Shown here piece by piece: positions 1 through 7,163 of a stretch of 39,449 nucleotides of DNA (position 1 is the first letter of the stretch; each line of letters begins with the position of its first letter). The DNA comes from an uncultured Lachnospiraceae bacterium. GTDB lineage: Bacteria > Bacillota > Clostridia > Lachnospirales > Lachnospiraceae. The stretch is from contig CAJTXP010000039.1 of assembly GCA_910583615.1 (NCBI GenBank), positions 1 through 39,449 on the forward strand, read 5' to 3'. The notes beneath the pieces were generated by a model. It was not told where the DNA came from. It searched no databases and saw nothing but the letters and a program-made list of their open reading frames with translations. A program made the position numbers and the translations under genes.

Positions 1-21
1 CTCAAAAACTCAGCACATAAC

Positions 22-51
22 ACATATTATGTGGGTAGTCACATAATATGT
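22..51. repeat. 11-bp inverted repeat at the broken 5' end of the transposase
   Basis: ACATATTATGT (22-32) and ACATAATATGT (41-51) are exact reverse complements separated by 8 bp. The same stretch can be read as an imperfect 19-bp tandem duplication. It carries the in-frame TAG (36-38) that closes the transposase frame upstream of the ATG at 48. It may be the scar of the event that cut off the 5' half of the gene. Confidence 0.6.
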
Positions 52-842
52 GGGTGTACCGTACCGGACGGATGTATACAGAATGCCAGATCGTCCTTTA
101 TGAATATCAGAAGACCCGCAACGCCAGCCATCCAAGGGAATTCCTGAAGGATTTCAGCGGGGTATGCGTCACGGACGGCTATCAGGTTTACCATACGGTC
201 GAAGAGGAACGGGAAGATCTGAAGATTGCCGGGTGCTGGTCCCATGCGAGGCGCAGGTTTGATGAAGCAGTAAAAGCGCTGCCGAAAGCAAAGCAGAAGG
301 ACAGCCGCGCATATCTTGCGCTGACCATGATACAGGCCATCTACCGGGAGGAAAAACTGCTTAAGGATCTTCCGGCAGAAGAACGTATGATCCGCCGCCA
401 GCTGAGTGTAAAGCCCCTGGTGGAGGCTTATTTCGTATGGGTGCGTGAAACCCTCCCGAAAGTGCCGCAGAAAAGCAAGACGTGGGAAGGTTTCAATTAT
501 TCCCTGAACCAGGAAAAATACCTGAAAGTGTTCCTGGACGATGGCGAAGTGCCGATGGACAATAACGCTGCGGAACAGTCCATCCGCGGATTCTGTATCG
601 GCAAGAAAAACTGGGTGATGATCGATACCATTGCCGGCGCAAAGTCCAGCGCCATCATCTACAGCATTGCGGAAACCGCAAAAGCAAACAATCTGAAACC
701 GTATGATTACTTTGAGTATCTGCTTACCGAGATCCCGAAACATCTGGATGATACAGACCGTAGTTTTCTGGATGACCTGCTCCCCTGGTCACCAAGCCTG
801 CCGGAGAACTGCCGGAAGCCTGGTAAGAATGAAGTGAAATAA
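48..842 (+). pseudogene. IS66 family transposase, C-terminal fragment
   Basis: The 264-residue product matches the C-terminal half of IS66 TnpC. It contains the core seen in this family: WVYRTG at the start, CWSHARRRFDEA around residues 62-73, and the region PMDNNAAEQSIRGFCIGKKNW around residues 168-188, which carries the acidic and asparagine residues of the catalytic domain. It ends with the family C-terminal region (IYSIAETAKANNL, then a leucine/proline-rich tail). Full-length TnpC proteins are about 500 residues, so the N-terminal zinc-finger and helix-turn-helix half is missing. An in-frame TAG sits 10 nt upstream of the ATG and no ribosome binding site is visible, so the fragment is almost certainly non-functional. 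The match to IS66 is clear; whether a protein is made is doubtful. Confidence 0.85.
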
Positions 843-844
843 AG

Positions 845-890
845 ACTGGAGCAAATCTGTTTCTATCATACAGGTTTGCTCCAGTTTTGT
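845..890 (+). terminator. Hairpin with T-run after the transposase
   Basis: ACTGGAGCAAATCTGT (845-860) pairs with ACAGGTTTGCTCCAGT (870-885), a 16-bp stem with one G-T wobble, followed by TTTGT. It lies 3 nt after the transposase stop and looks like a rho-independent terminator or the subterminal hairpin of the IS. Confidence 0.7.
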
Positions 891-960
891 ATAGGTACTC
901 ACTATCTACCGTTTACCGGAGAACAACTTATCTCCTACAGATGAATATGATAAACCTACA

Positions 961-1251
961 ATGCAGAAACAGTTATTGTTCACTGTCATAGATGTACTTG
1001 AAGCCGTTACCAACGACATAGACCTTATGACAGGTATCAGTACAGAATTTAGTGATATAGGACAGGCATATCAGTTCCTAGAAGCAAGAATTGGGCAGGT
1101 AAAGGATAAGATTGCTGCTATTCCTGAGCCAGAGGAAGATTACAGTTGCTTTTCTCTGATGTATACAAGAGAGCCAGTTCCGAAACACAGATACAAAATT
1201 GTAGACAATAAGACGATTGATGATATGTTGAAGGAGGAATTTGGAGTATGA
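961..1251 (+). CDS. Phage-like protein, 5'-truncated by the IS (96 aa from ATG)
   Basis: A small acidic protein of 96 residues if started at the ATG at 961. No ribosome binding site precedes that ATG, and the frame is open upstream to 895, encoding residues such as RLPENNLSPTDEYDKPT before the Met. That suggests the gene was longer and lost its 5' end to the IS66 insertion. The remaining part is helical, with an IDVLEAVTNDIDLMTG stretch and an IPEPEEDYS segment. The stop overlaps the start of the tail-fibre-like gene by 4 nt (ATGA), as in phage structural operons. I do not recognise a named family; the context suggests a baseplate or tail component or a fibre-associated protein. Confidence 0.6.
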   Translation: MQKQLLFTVIDVLEAVTNDIDLMTGISTEFSDIGQAYQFLEARIGQVKDKIAAIPEPEEDYSCFSLMYTREPVPKHRYKIVDNKTIDDMLKEEFGV

Positions 1252-2009
1252 GATATACTTATGAGCAACCAGAATATATTGATTTGGCAGGTGCTAGGCA
1301 TTTGGTGCAAGAATTGAAGAAATATATACAGCAGATAATGGACGGAAATATAGATGTTTCTTCCTATATTAAAAGGGAAGATTTAGCGTCCTATGCCACA
1401 AAGTCATATGTTGATACTGCTGTTACAGAAGTAGCCACAGGTGGGGAAGTTGATTTGTCGAACTACTATAACAAACAGGAGGTTGAGAATCTCATACCAG
1501 AACCTATTACAGAAGATGAAATCAGATCACTATTTGCTAATGAAGGATATGCCACAGAAACATATGTCAATAACGCTGTTTCCAATGTACCGGCAACTGA
1601 TTTATCCAACTATTACACCAAAGATGAAACATACAGTAAAGCAGAGGTTGATACATTAGTTGACGGTGGCTCATCTAGTGGCGGTGGAACGACAGAACCA
1701 ACAGAGCCAGACACTCCTACAGGCAAATCATCTATTACAGGCAATACAAATCTAAAATATAGTTATAGCAGGACATATACAGGTAAATTCTTTGATGCAA
1801 ATGATAATGAGGTCACAGATGTTATTGGTACATGGACAATTACCAGTGCATTTGCCGAAAGCGAGTTTACCACAAAGATTATAACTGATAACAGTATTAA
1901 GTTAGGTGTGGATAACGAAAATCTGATTGGAGAATCATTCACACTAACATTCAGTGATTCAAATGGGAAATATACACCTTCCACAATAGAAATAACCGTG
2001 ATAGAGTAG
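1248..2009 (+). CDS. Phage tail-fibre-like modular protein with C-terminal Ig-like domain
   Basis: A 253-residue protein built from short modules typical of phage fibre shafts. There are two YAT.(S/T)YV(D/N)..V modules (YATKSYVDTAV, YATETYVNNAV) and two DLSNYY.K.E modules (DLSNYYNKQEVENLI, DLSNYYTKDETYSKAEVDTL). A GSSSGGGTTEPTEPDTPTG linker follows, then a beta-rich domain of about 95 residues (SSITGNTNLKYSYSRTYTGKFF onward) resembling bacterial or phage Ig-like folds. The start overlaps the previous stop by 4 nt, with GGAGG about 17 nt upstream and a weaker TTGGAGT just before the ATG. A tail fibre or baseplate adhesin of a decayed prophage is the most likely role. No other structural, lysis or integrase genes are visible nearby. 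Confidence 0.7.
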   Translation: MRYTYEQPEYIDLAGARHLVQELKKYIQQIMDGNIDVSSYIKREDLASYATKSYVDTAVTEVATGGEVDLSNYYNKQEVENLIPEPITEDEIRSLFANEGYATETYVNNAVSNVPATDLSNYYTKDETYSKAEVDTLVDGGSSSGGGTTEPTEPDTPTGKSSITGNTNLKYSYSRTYTGKFFDANDNEVTDVIGTWTITSAFAESEFTTKIITDNSIKLGVDNENLIGESFTLTFSDSNGKYTPSTIEITVIE

Positions 2010-2053
2010 TCGAGAATTAGATTGAAAAGATTGAAAAAATTCTTGATTTGGGA

Positions 2054-2082
2054 TTGACTTTTAGGCGTTCTTATGGTAACAT
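2054..2082 (+). promoter_or_regulatory. SigA-type promoter upstream of the tRNA pair
   Basis: TTGACT (2054-2059), a 17-bp spacer and TAACAT (2077-2082). It lies about 90 nt before the tRNA-Phe-like sequence and would drive the tRNA-Phe/tRNA-Lys unit. Confidence 0.6.
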
Positions 2083-2100
2083 GTAAAGCGTTCGTAAGCG

Positions 2101-2137
2101 AATCCTACGAATGAAAGAGGATTTAATCCTACGAATG
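2101..2137 (+). repeat. 13-bp direct repeat in the tRNA leader
   Basis: AATCCTACGAATG occurs exactly at 2101-2113 and 2125-2137, separated by 11 bp, between the promoter and the tRNA-Phe-like sequence. Its function is unknown. It could be a recombination arm site, or just a leader duplication. Confidence 0.6.
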
Positions 2138-2177
2138 TATGTAATATGTCCAGTGTTTATCGGACTTCACGAGGTCT

Positions 2178-2245
2178 GCCCTAGCAGTTGGTAGAGCAGA
2201 GGACTGAAAATCCTCGTGTCACTGGTTCGATTCCGGTTCTGGGCA
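2178..2245 (+). tRNA. tRNA-Phe (GAA), degenerate: about 5 nt missing in acceptor/D region
   Basis: From the D-loop onward this is a normal tRNA-Phe: AGTTGGTAGAGC, anticodon arm GAGGACTGAAAATCCTC with GAA anticodon, variable loop, TTCGATT T-loop, and 3' acceptor strand TCTGGGC plus A. The 5' side reads GCCC then TAGC, where GCCCAGA-TA-GCTC would be expected to pair with the 3' strand. The molecule is therefore only 68 nt, and the acceptor and D stems cannot both form. No CCA is encoded. It may be a tRNA pseudogene, or a partial tRNA copy at a prophage attachment site, since the phage-like genes end just upstream. Confidence 0.65.
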
Positions 2246-2325
2246 TTTTGTGTATGTAGAAATATACTTACAGGTGATAAAAGATTTTATTGTTTACCAG
2301 TATAAATACACAGAATTTTATATAT

Positions 2326-2398
2326 GGGGTATTAGCTCAGTCGGTAGAGCACTTGACTTTTAATCAAGTTGTCCGGGGTTCGAATCCCCGATGCCTCA
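2326..2398 (+). tRNA. tRNA-Lys (TTT)
   Basis: A complete 73-nt cloverleaf. The acceptor GGGGTAT pairs with ATGCCTC (two G-T wobbles), followed by D-arm GCTCAGTCGGTAGAGC, anticodon arm CTTGACTTTTAATCAAG with TTT anticodon, variable loop TTGTC and T-arm CGGGG-TTCGAAT-CCCCG, with discriminator A. CCA is not encoded. It follows the tRNA-Phe-like gene by 80 nt and precedes a strong terminator. Confidence 0.95.
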
Positions 2399-2400
2399 TG

Positions 2401-2432
2401 AAACACCGTTGTTATGTGCAGCGGTGTTTTTT
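2401..2432 (+). terminator. Terminator after tRNA-Lys
   Basis: AAACACCGTTG pairs with CAGCGGTGTTT (11-bp stem including one wobble, 7-nt loop), followed by TTT. It starts two bases after the tRNA. Confidence 0.85.
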
Positions 2433-2449
2433 ACATTTTGAAAGAAAAG

Positions 2450-2478
2450 GTGACAAATTCATAAAAATGGGGTAAAAT
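2450..2478 (+). promoter_or_regulatory. Promoter for the aminosugar/glycolipid gene cluster
   Basis: GTGACA (2450-2455), a 17-bp spacer and TAAAAT (2473-2478), about 30 nt before the ATG at 2511. It lies just after the tRNA terminator, so it probably starts the long operon that follows. Confidence 0.55.
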
Positions 2479-2510
2479 AAACTATATATTGAGTCAGAGG
2501 AGGAATTCGT

Positions 2511-3128
2511 ATGAAAAAGAGAATTATAACAGTCAGCAGGCAAAATGGAAGCGGTGGGAGATATATCGGCGAAAAGCTTGCAAAAGCTCTGAATATTCCT
2601 TGTTATGATGAAAAGTTAATGGATATGGTGGCAAAAGAAAGTGGTTTTGCTCTGGATTTTGTAGAGGAAAAGGGAGAACGAATTACCGGGAGTCTGCTTT
2701 TCAATATTGCAAGCAGCCTTACTTATGCAAATAATGTATTTACCGGTAATGGTACATCTCTTCAGGATGAAATTTATTTTATACAGAGCCGGATTATCAA
2801 AGATCTGGCGGAAAAGGAACCTTGTGTGATTGTGGGAAGATGTGCAGATTATGTGCTGCGGGACAGAGACGATTGTCTGCATGTATTTATTGTGGCGGAT
2901 GAAAAAAGCAAACTGGAGCGGGCGGTCAAGTATTATGGTCTTTCTGAAAAAGATGCTGCTTCAGTTTTGAAAAAGAAGGATAAAGCCCGTTACAATCATT
3001 ATAAATACTATACGGATCTGGACTGGGGCATGGCTTCCAATTATGATTTGTGTCTGAACAGCGGACTTCTGGGTATTGACGGTTGTGTAAAAACAATTCA
3101 GGATGTACTTTCCTGTCTTGAAAAATAG
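2511..3128 (+). CDS. Cytidylate kinase-like family protein
   Basis: This 205-residue protein belongs to the cytidylate-kinase-like group (Cytidylate_kin_2). It opens with KRIITVSRQNGSGGRYIGEKLAKAL, a phosphate-binding loop without the classical GxxGxGK(S/T) lysine position. It continues with CYDEKLMDMVAKESG and later EPCVIVGRCADYVLRDRDDCLHVFI, the NMP-kinase core strand and the conserved VGRCAD motif. C-terminal residues (KKKDKARYNHYKYYTDLDWG, then YDLCLNSG) also match the family. Family members are widespread in Firmicutes but their substrate is not established; true CMP kinase is a separate protein (Cmk). AGAGGAGG lies 7 nt upstream of the ATG. Whether it acts in the glycolipid pathway or just shares the promoter is unclear. 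Confidence 0.85.
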   Translation: MKKRIITVSRQNGSGGRYIGEKLAKALNIPCYDEKLMDMVAKESGFALDFVEEKGERITGSLLFNIASSLTYANNVFTGNGTSLQDEIYFIQSRIIKDLAEKEPCVIVGRCADYVLRDRDDCLHVFIVADEKSKLERAVKYYGLSEKDAASVLKKKDKARYNHYKYYTDLDWGMASNYDLCLNSGLLGIDGCVKTIQDVLSCLEK

Positions 3129-3190
3129 TTTTTTCAGAATAAGGTTTGCAAAAACCGGATAATTGTTATATAATCCATGGAGAATTTATA

Positions 3191-4870
3191 ATGGCAAATA
3201 AAAAGAAAAGGTTTACAACTGAATTTTTGTTTTTTACAGGAATCATGTTTCTGTTATTTGCCATATTTGCGTGGAGACAATTTTACGGTTTTAACAAGAA
3301 TGATGAGATTTTTTATATCAGTACCGTGTATCGTTTTTTTCAGGGAGATGCCATGCTGGTGGATGAGTGGAATAATGTGGAGTTGTTTGCTTTTATTACT
3401 TATCCTCTGTATTGTCTGGTGCGCATTTTCCTGAAATCAAATGAGGGAATTGTGATTGTATTTCGATTTCTGTATCTGATATTTCAGGTACTGGTATCCG
3501 GGTACTGTTTTTGCCGGATGAAGAGATTCGGGTGGATCCGCATATTTCCGTCGGTTTATTATTTTGTGACAACACCTTACAATATTAATGCGTTATCCTA
3601 TAATACGCTTGCTTTTGGCTTCGTACTGCTTGCCCTGGTCACGCTTGCATGTCCGGAAAAACTGAAATTTTATGATTTTATAATATTTGGTGTTTTTACG
3701 GCAGGAGCAGTTCTGTCCAATCCTTATGCAGTCATATTATTTGTTTTGTATGGCCTGATCTGTACAGGAGCTTTTTTTTATGGGCTGCGGAGCTGGAAAC
3801 AGGTTCCTGAAGTTTTGAAACTGCGGAATTATCTGTTTGCCTGTCTGGGCGCGTTCATTATATTTGTTCTGTTTGTCATTTTTGTATTTTCCAGAGCGGA
3901 TCTTTCTGAGATACTGGAATGTATCACTTATATTGTAATGGATACAGAGCGCCAGAGATCATTCTGGGAAAAATTTTCCAGGTATTTTGTGCGGATTCAT
4001 CGTTATTATACCATTCTGCTCTATGTAACAGGCCTGCTTCTTGTTTTATGGATTGCAGACAGAAAAAAAAGAATTGCTCCGTCTCTCTATCTCATGGCGT
4101 CCTGTATAAGCGCTGTTCCTTATATTGTTTATTATGGATTTTTCTGGGAGATGGTTGGGATCAATTATATGCTGATTCCCCTTGTGTTTCCGGGACTGAC
4201 TGCTTTTCTTGTATCCGAAAAAAAAGATTACAGGCTGTTTTTCTGCTGGTATCTTCCGGGGCTTTTCTTTACGCTGCTTGCGCATTTTGCAACGAATACG
4301 GGTATCCTTACGGTATCCGCTTCTTATATGATTGCCGCTTCTGTATCTTTTCTGTTTCTGTATAAAGCGGTAGATGAGCAGGGCGGGATACGATGGTTAT
4401 GTTCTCTGATGGTTATTTTGTTTATGATTCAGTTTGCGGCATGCATTTATCAGAGAATTGTATATGTATGGGGAGATGAATCCCTTCCTCTTTTGACCCA
4501 GGAGATTACGGAAGGACCTTTAAAAGGAATCCATACTTCGGTAGAAAATGAAAAGCTTTATCAGGAAGTTATGCTGGATATGGAGGAGCTGGCACTTACA
4601 TCAGAAGATAAATTATTTGTGATCGGGATTGCCCCCTGGATTTATCTGAATACAGAAGCGCAGTGTGCGGCATATTCCACATGGGAAACTCTGGAGACAG
4701 ATCCGCTGATTCCCATCTATTATGAGATTCGTAAAGAAAAGCTTCCTACGGTTGTTTACTGTTATGAATACGATGAAGATGTTCTGGAGACGGAATTTGC
4801 ATATTATTTTATAAATATGGGCTATGAGCCCAGTGTGATGAGGCAGGGAATCGTACTTTCCCGACGATAG
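3191..4870 (+). CDS. Polytopic membrane protein, possible GT-C-type glycosyltransferase
   Basis: A 559-residue protein with about 11-13 hydrophobic segments. The start at 3191 is chosen because GGAGA lies 8 nt upstream and the product begins MANKKKRF before the first helix; an upstream in-frame Met at 3146 has no such site. After the first helix comes an outward-facing loop, FNKNDEIFYISTVYRFFQGDAM, with acidic residues placed like the catalytic Asp/Glu of GT-C enzymes (ArnT/PMT-like). The last ~120 residues form a soluble domain, presumably outside the cell. Size and layout (about 550 residues, N-terminal membrane part, C-terminal soluble part) match ArnT. The downstream genes supply a polyprenyl-phosphate sugar donor, so transfer of that sugar onto an envelope acceptor is the best guess. 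I see no sequence motif that proves the family. Confidence 0.55.
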   Translation: MANKKKRFTTEFLFFTGIMFLLFAIFAWRQFYGFNKNDEIFYISTVYRFFQGDAMLVDEWNNVELFAFITYPLYCLVRIFLKSNEGIVIVFRFLYLIFQVLVSGYCFCRMKRFGWIRIFPSVYYFVTTPYNINALSYNTLAFGFVLLALVTLACPEKLKFYDFIIFGVFTAGAVLSNPYAVILFVLYGLICTGAFFYGLRSWKQVPEVLKLRNYLFACLGAFIIFVLFVIFVFSRADLSEILECITYIVMDTERQRSFWEKFSRYFVRIHRYYTILLYVTGLLLVLWIADRKKRIAPSLYLMASCISAVPYIVYYGFFWEMVGINYMLIPLVFPGLTAFLVSEKKDYRLFFCWYLPGLFFTLLAHFATNTGILTVSASYMIAASVSFLFLYKAVDEQGGIRWLCSLMVILFMIQFAACIYQRIVYVWGDESLPLLTQEITEGPLKGIHTSVENEKLYQEVMLDMEELALTSEDKLFVIGIAPWIYLNTEAQCAAYSTWETLETDPLIPIYYEIRKEKLPTVVYCYEYDEDVLETEFAYYFINMGYEPSVMRQGIVLSRR

Positions 4871-4884
4871 AAAAGAGGATAATA

Positions 4885-6015
4885 ATGATTGATTTTAATG
4901 TACCTCCCTATGTGGGAACCGAGATGAAATATGTGGAGGAAGCTGCTGCAAAAAATCATAAGATCTGCGGAGACGGACCTTTTACACACCGCTGTAATGA
5001 ATGGCTGGAGAAGAGAACGGGGACGGCAAAGGCCCTTCTGACCACATCCTGTACGCATGCAACGGAACTGGCGGCGCTTCTTTCAAATATAAAAGAAGGA
5101 GACGAAGTGATTATGCCTTCTTATACATTTGTCTCTACGGCAGATGCTTTTGTACTGCGCGGAGCGGTTCCGGTATTTGTGGACATTCGTCCGGATACGA
5201 TGAATATAGATGAAACAAAGATTGAAGAAGCAGTTACGGAGCGGACGAAAGCAGTTGTGCCGGTTCATTATGCAGGGGTATCCTGTGAAATGGATTCAAT
5301 TATGGAAATTGCCGGAAAATACCATTTGACCGTAATTGAAGATGCGGCGCAGGGAATCTTAAGTACTTATAAGGGGAAAGCTCTGGGAACAATCGGAGAT
5401 TTCGGATGTTTTTCATTTCATGAGACAAAAAACTACAGCATGGGTGAAGGCGGAGCGCTTCTGATCCGGGATACAGGGAATGTGGAACGTGCGGAGATTA
5501 TCAGGGAAAAGGGAACAAACAGGGCAAAATTTTTCCGTGGGCAGATTGATAAGTATACATGGGTAGATGCAGGTTCCTCCTATCTGCCAGGTGATATGAA
5601 CGCTGCTTATCTGATGGCGCAGCTGGATGCGGCAGATGAAATATTTGAGGACCGGATGAGAAGCTGGAACCTGTATTATGAACTGTTGAAGCCTCTGGAA
5701 GAGAAAGGGAAGATTGCTCTTCCGCATATTCCGGAAAACTGTATGCATAATGCTCATATGTTTTATATAAAAGCGAAGGATCTTCAGGAACGCAGTGCAT
5801 TGATTTCATATCTGAAGGAAAATAAGATACAGTCTGTGTTTCATTATATTCCTCTGCACAGCGCGCCGGCCGGAGAACGGTTCGGAAGATTCCATGGAGA
5901 GGACGTTTATACAACCAGGGAAAGCGAACGTCTTGCAAGGCTTCCCATGTTCTATGGATTGAAGGAAGATCAGGTTCGATATATTGCAGAGAAAGTTTCG
6001 GAGTTTTACCGGTAG
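4885..6015 (+). CDS. rffA: dTDP-4-amino-4,6-dideoxygalactose transaminase-type aminotransferase (WecE/RffA-like)
   Basis: A 376-residue PLP-dependent sugar aminotransferase of the DegT/DnrJ/EryC1/StrS family. Key pieces are the start FNVPPYVGTEMKYVEEA, the family signature GDGPFTHRCNEWLE, the PLP phosphate/ring region TTSCTHATELAALL, PSYTFVSTADAFVLRGAVPVFVDI, VIEDAAQG (Asp pairing with the pyridine nitrogen), and FSFHETKNYSMGEGGALL, which contains the PLP-binding Lys. This HETKNY version is that of WecE/RffA, which converts dTDP-4-keto-6-deoxyglucose to dTDP-4-amino-4,6-dideoxygalactose. ArnB, the Arn-pathway aminotransferase, belongs to the same family. AGAGGA lies about 6 nt upstream. It sits between a putative ArnT-like protein and an ATP-grasp enzyme, suggesting a 4-aminosugar intermediate. 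Confidence 0.9.
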   Translation: MIDFNVPPYVGTEMKYVEEAAAKNHKICGDGPFTHRCNEWLEKRTGTAKALLTTSCTHATELAALLSNIKEGDEVIMPSYTFVSTADAFVLRGAVPVFVDIRPDTMNIDETKIEEAVTERTKAVVPVHYAGVSCEMDSIMEIAGKYHLTVIEDAAQGILSTYKGKALGTIGDFGCFSFHETKNYSMGEGGALLIRDTGNVERAEIIREKGTNRAKFFRGQIDKYTWVDAGSSYLPGDMNAAYLMAQLDAADEIFEDRMRSWNLYYELLKPLEEKGKIALPHIPENCMHNAHMFYIKAKDLQERSALISYLKENKIQSVFHYIPLHSAPAGERFGRFHGEDVYTTRESERLARLPMFYGLKEDQVRYIAEKVSEFYR

Positions 6016-6033
6016 AAAGAGGATGGGCATGCC

Positions 6034-7140
6034 ATGAAGAAGATCGTTATAATCGGAGCAAATGATTTTCAGAACCAGTTGATTCTGAAAGCAAAAGAGA
6101 TGGGATTTGAAACTCATGTATTTGCGTGGAAGGATGGATCTGTGGGAGAACGGACGGCGGATTATTTTTATCCGATCAGTATCGTGGAAACGGCGCAGAT
6201 ACTGGAAAAGTGCAGAGAGATTAAACCGGATGCGGTTGCTTCGATTGCTTCTGATCTGGCAAATATTACGGTGAGCAAAGTGGCGTCAGGGCTGGGACTT
6301 CCGTGCAACAGCCAGGAATGTATCCGGTTGTCCACCAATAAGTACGCCATGAGAGAAGCATTTTCTCAGGCCCGTATTGCAACGCCCAGATTTTACAGAG
6401 TGGATCGTATGGAACCATATCTGTATGGCATGAATCTTCCAATCATTGTAAAACCTACGGATCGTTCAGGAAGCCGTGCGATTACGAAGGTTACAGATTT
6501 TAATGATCTTAAGCAGGCGATTAAAGATGCAGTTGCGCAGTCGTTTTCGAAAGAAGCAATTGTGGAAGAGTATATCGAAGGTGAAGAGTACAGCTATGAG
6601 AGCATTTCTTATAAAGGAAAACATACAAATCTGGCAGTGACAAAAAAATATACGACCGGCGCTCCGCATTTTATCGAGACAGGACATGTGCAGCCCTGCG
6701 GATTATCGGAAGAGATACTGTATAAAGTACATTATGTCATGAAGAGGGGGCTGGATGCCCTGAAGATCAAAAATGGAGCTTCTCATGGAGAATTTAAGAT
6801 TACGCCGGACGGAAACGTAAGAATTATAGAGATTGGTTCCAGAATGGGAGGGGACTGTATTGGCTCCGATCTGGTGCCCCTGTCCACAGGATATGATTTT
6901 ATGAAAATGGTAATTGACACGGCATGCGGAAAAGAGCCGGAGCTGATACGAAAAACAGAACCAAAAAGAGCGGAAATAAAGTTCTTATTTACAATGGAAG
7001 ATGTGGAAAGGATGCGCGCGTTTGAGAGAGAACATCCGGAAGAGATCTATCGGATCAGTGAGATTGATCTGTCCAATCTTGGGAATGTAACGGACAGTTC
7101 TACGAGACTGGGATATTATATTACCGTAATAAATCGTTAG
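6034..7140 (+). CDS. ATP-grasp domain ligase
   Basis: A 368-residue ATP-grasp protein. It starts with a Rossmann-like pre-ATP-grasp domain (KKIVIIGANDFQNQLILKAKE), followed by PIIVKPTDRSGSRAITKV (ATP-grasp lysine strand and glycine-rich loop), IVEEYIEGEEYSYESISYKG (hinge and adenine contact), GASHGEFKITPDGNVRIIEIGSRMGGDCIG (metal-binding Glu residues), and a C-terminal lid. Such enzymes join a carboxylate to an amine or thiol through an acyl-phosphate. Lying 18 nt behind a 4-aminosugar transaminase and before a polyprenyl-phosphate glycosyltransferase, the natural guess is that it acylates the 4-amino group (for example with an amino acid), replacing the formyl group used in the Arn pathway. 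That substrate is inference. AGAGGA precedes the start. Confidence 0.85.
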   Translation: MKKIVIIGANDFQNQLILKAKEMGFETHVFAWKDGSVGERTADYFYPISIVETAQILEKCREIKPDAVASIASDLANITVSKVASGLGLPCNSQECIRLSTNKYAMREAFSQARIATPRFYRVDRMEPYLYGMNLPIIVKPTDRSGSRAITKVTDFNDLKQAIKDAVAQSFSKEAIVEEYIEGEEYSYESISYKGKHTNLAVTKKYTTGAPHFIETGHVQPCGLSEEILYKVHYVMKRGLDALKIKNGASHGEFKITPDGNVRIIEIGSRMGGDCIGSDLVPLSTGYDFMKMVIDTACGKEPELIRKTEPKRAEIKFLFTMEDVERMRAFEREHPEEIYRISEIDLSNLGNVTDSSTRLGYYITVINR

Positions 7141-7163
7141 TTTTTGAAGAAAAGAGGAATGCA

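Larger units (their letters stand above)
1..894 (+). mobile_element. IS66-family insertion sequence remnant (right part)
   Basis: The left part of the window is the 3' portion of an IS66-type element: the C-terminal half of the TnpC transposase, a terminator-like hairpin, and then a sudden change to phage-like coding sequence near position 895. No left inverted repeat, TnpA or TnpB is visible inside the window. The right boundary is inferred from where the reading frame of the next (phage) gene becomes open, right after a TAG at 892-894; I could not confirm a terminal inverted repeat or target duplication. Confidence 0.7.

Noticed and set aside
2290..2475. 61-codon ORF over tRNA-Lys
   Set aside because: It runs through the tRNA and its terminator; the tRNA explains the sequence.
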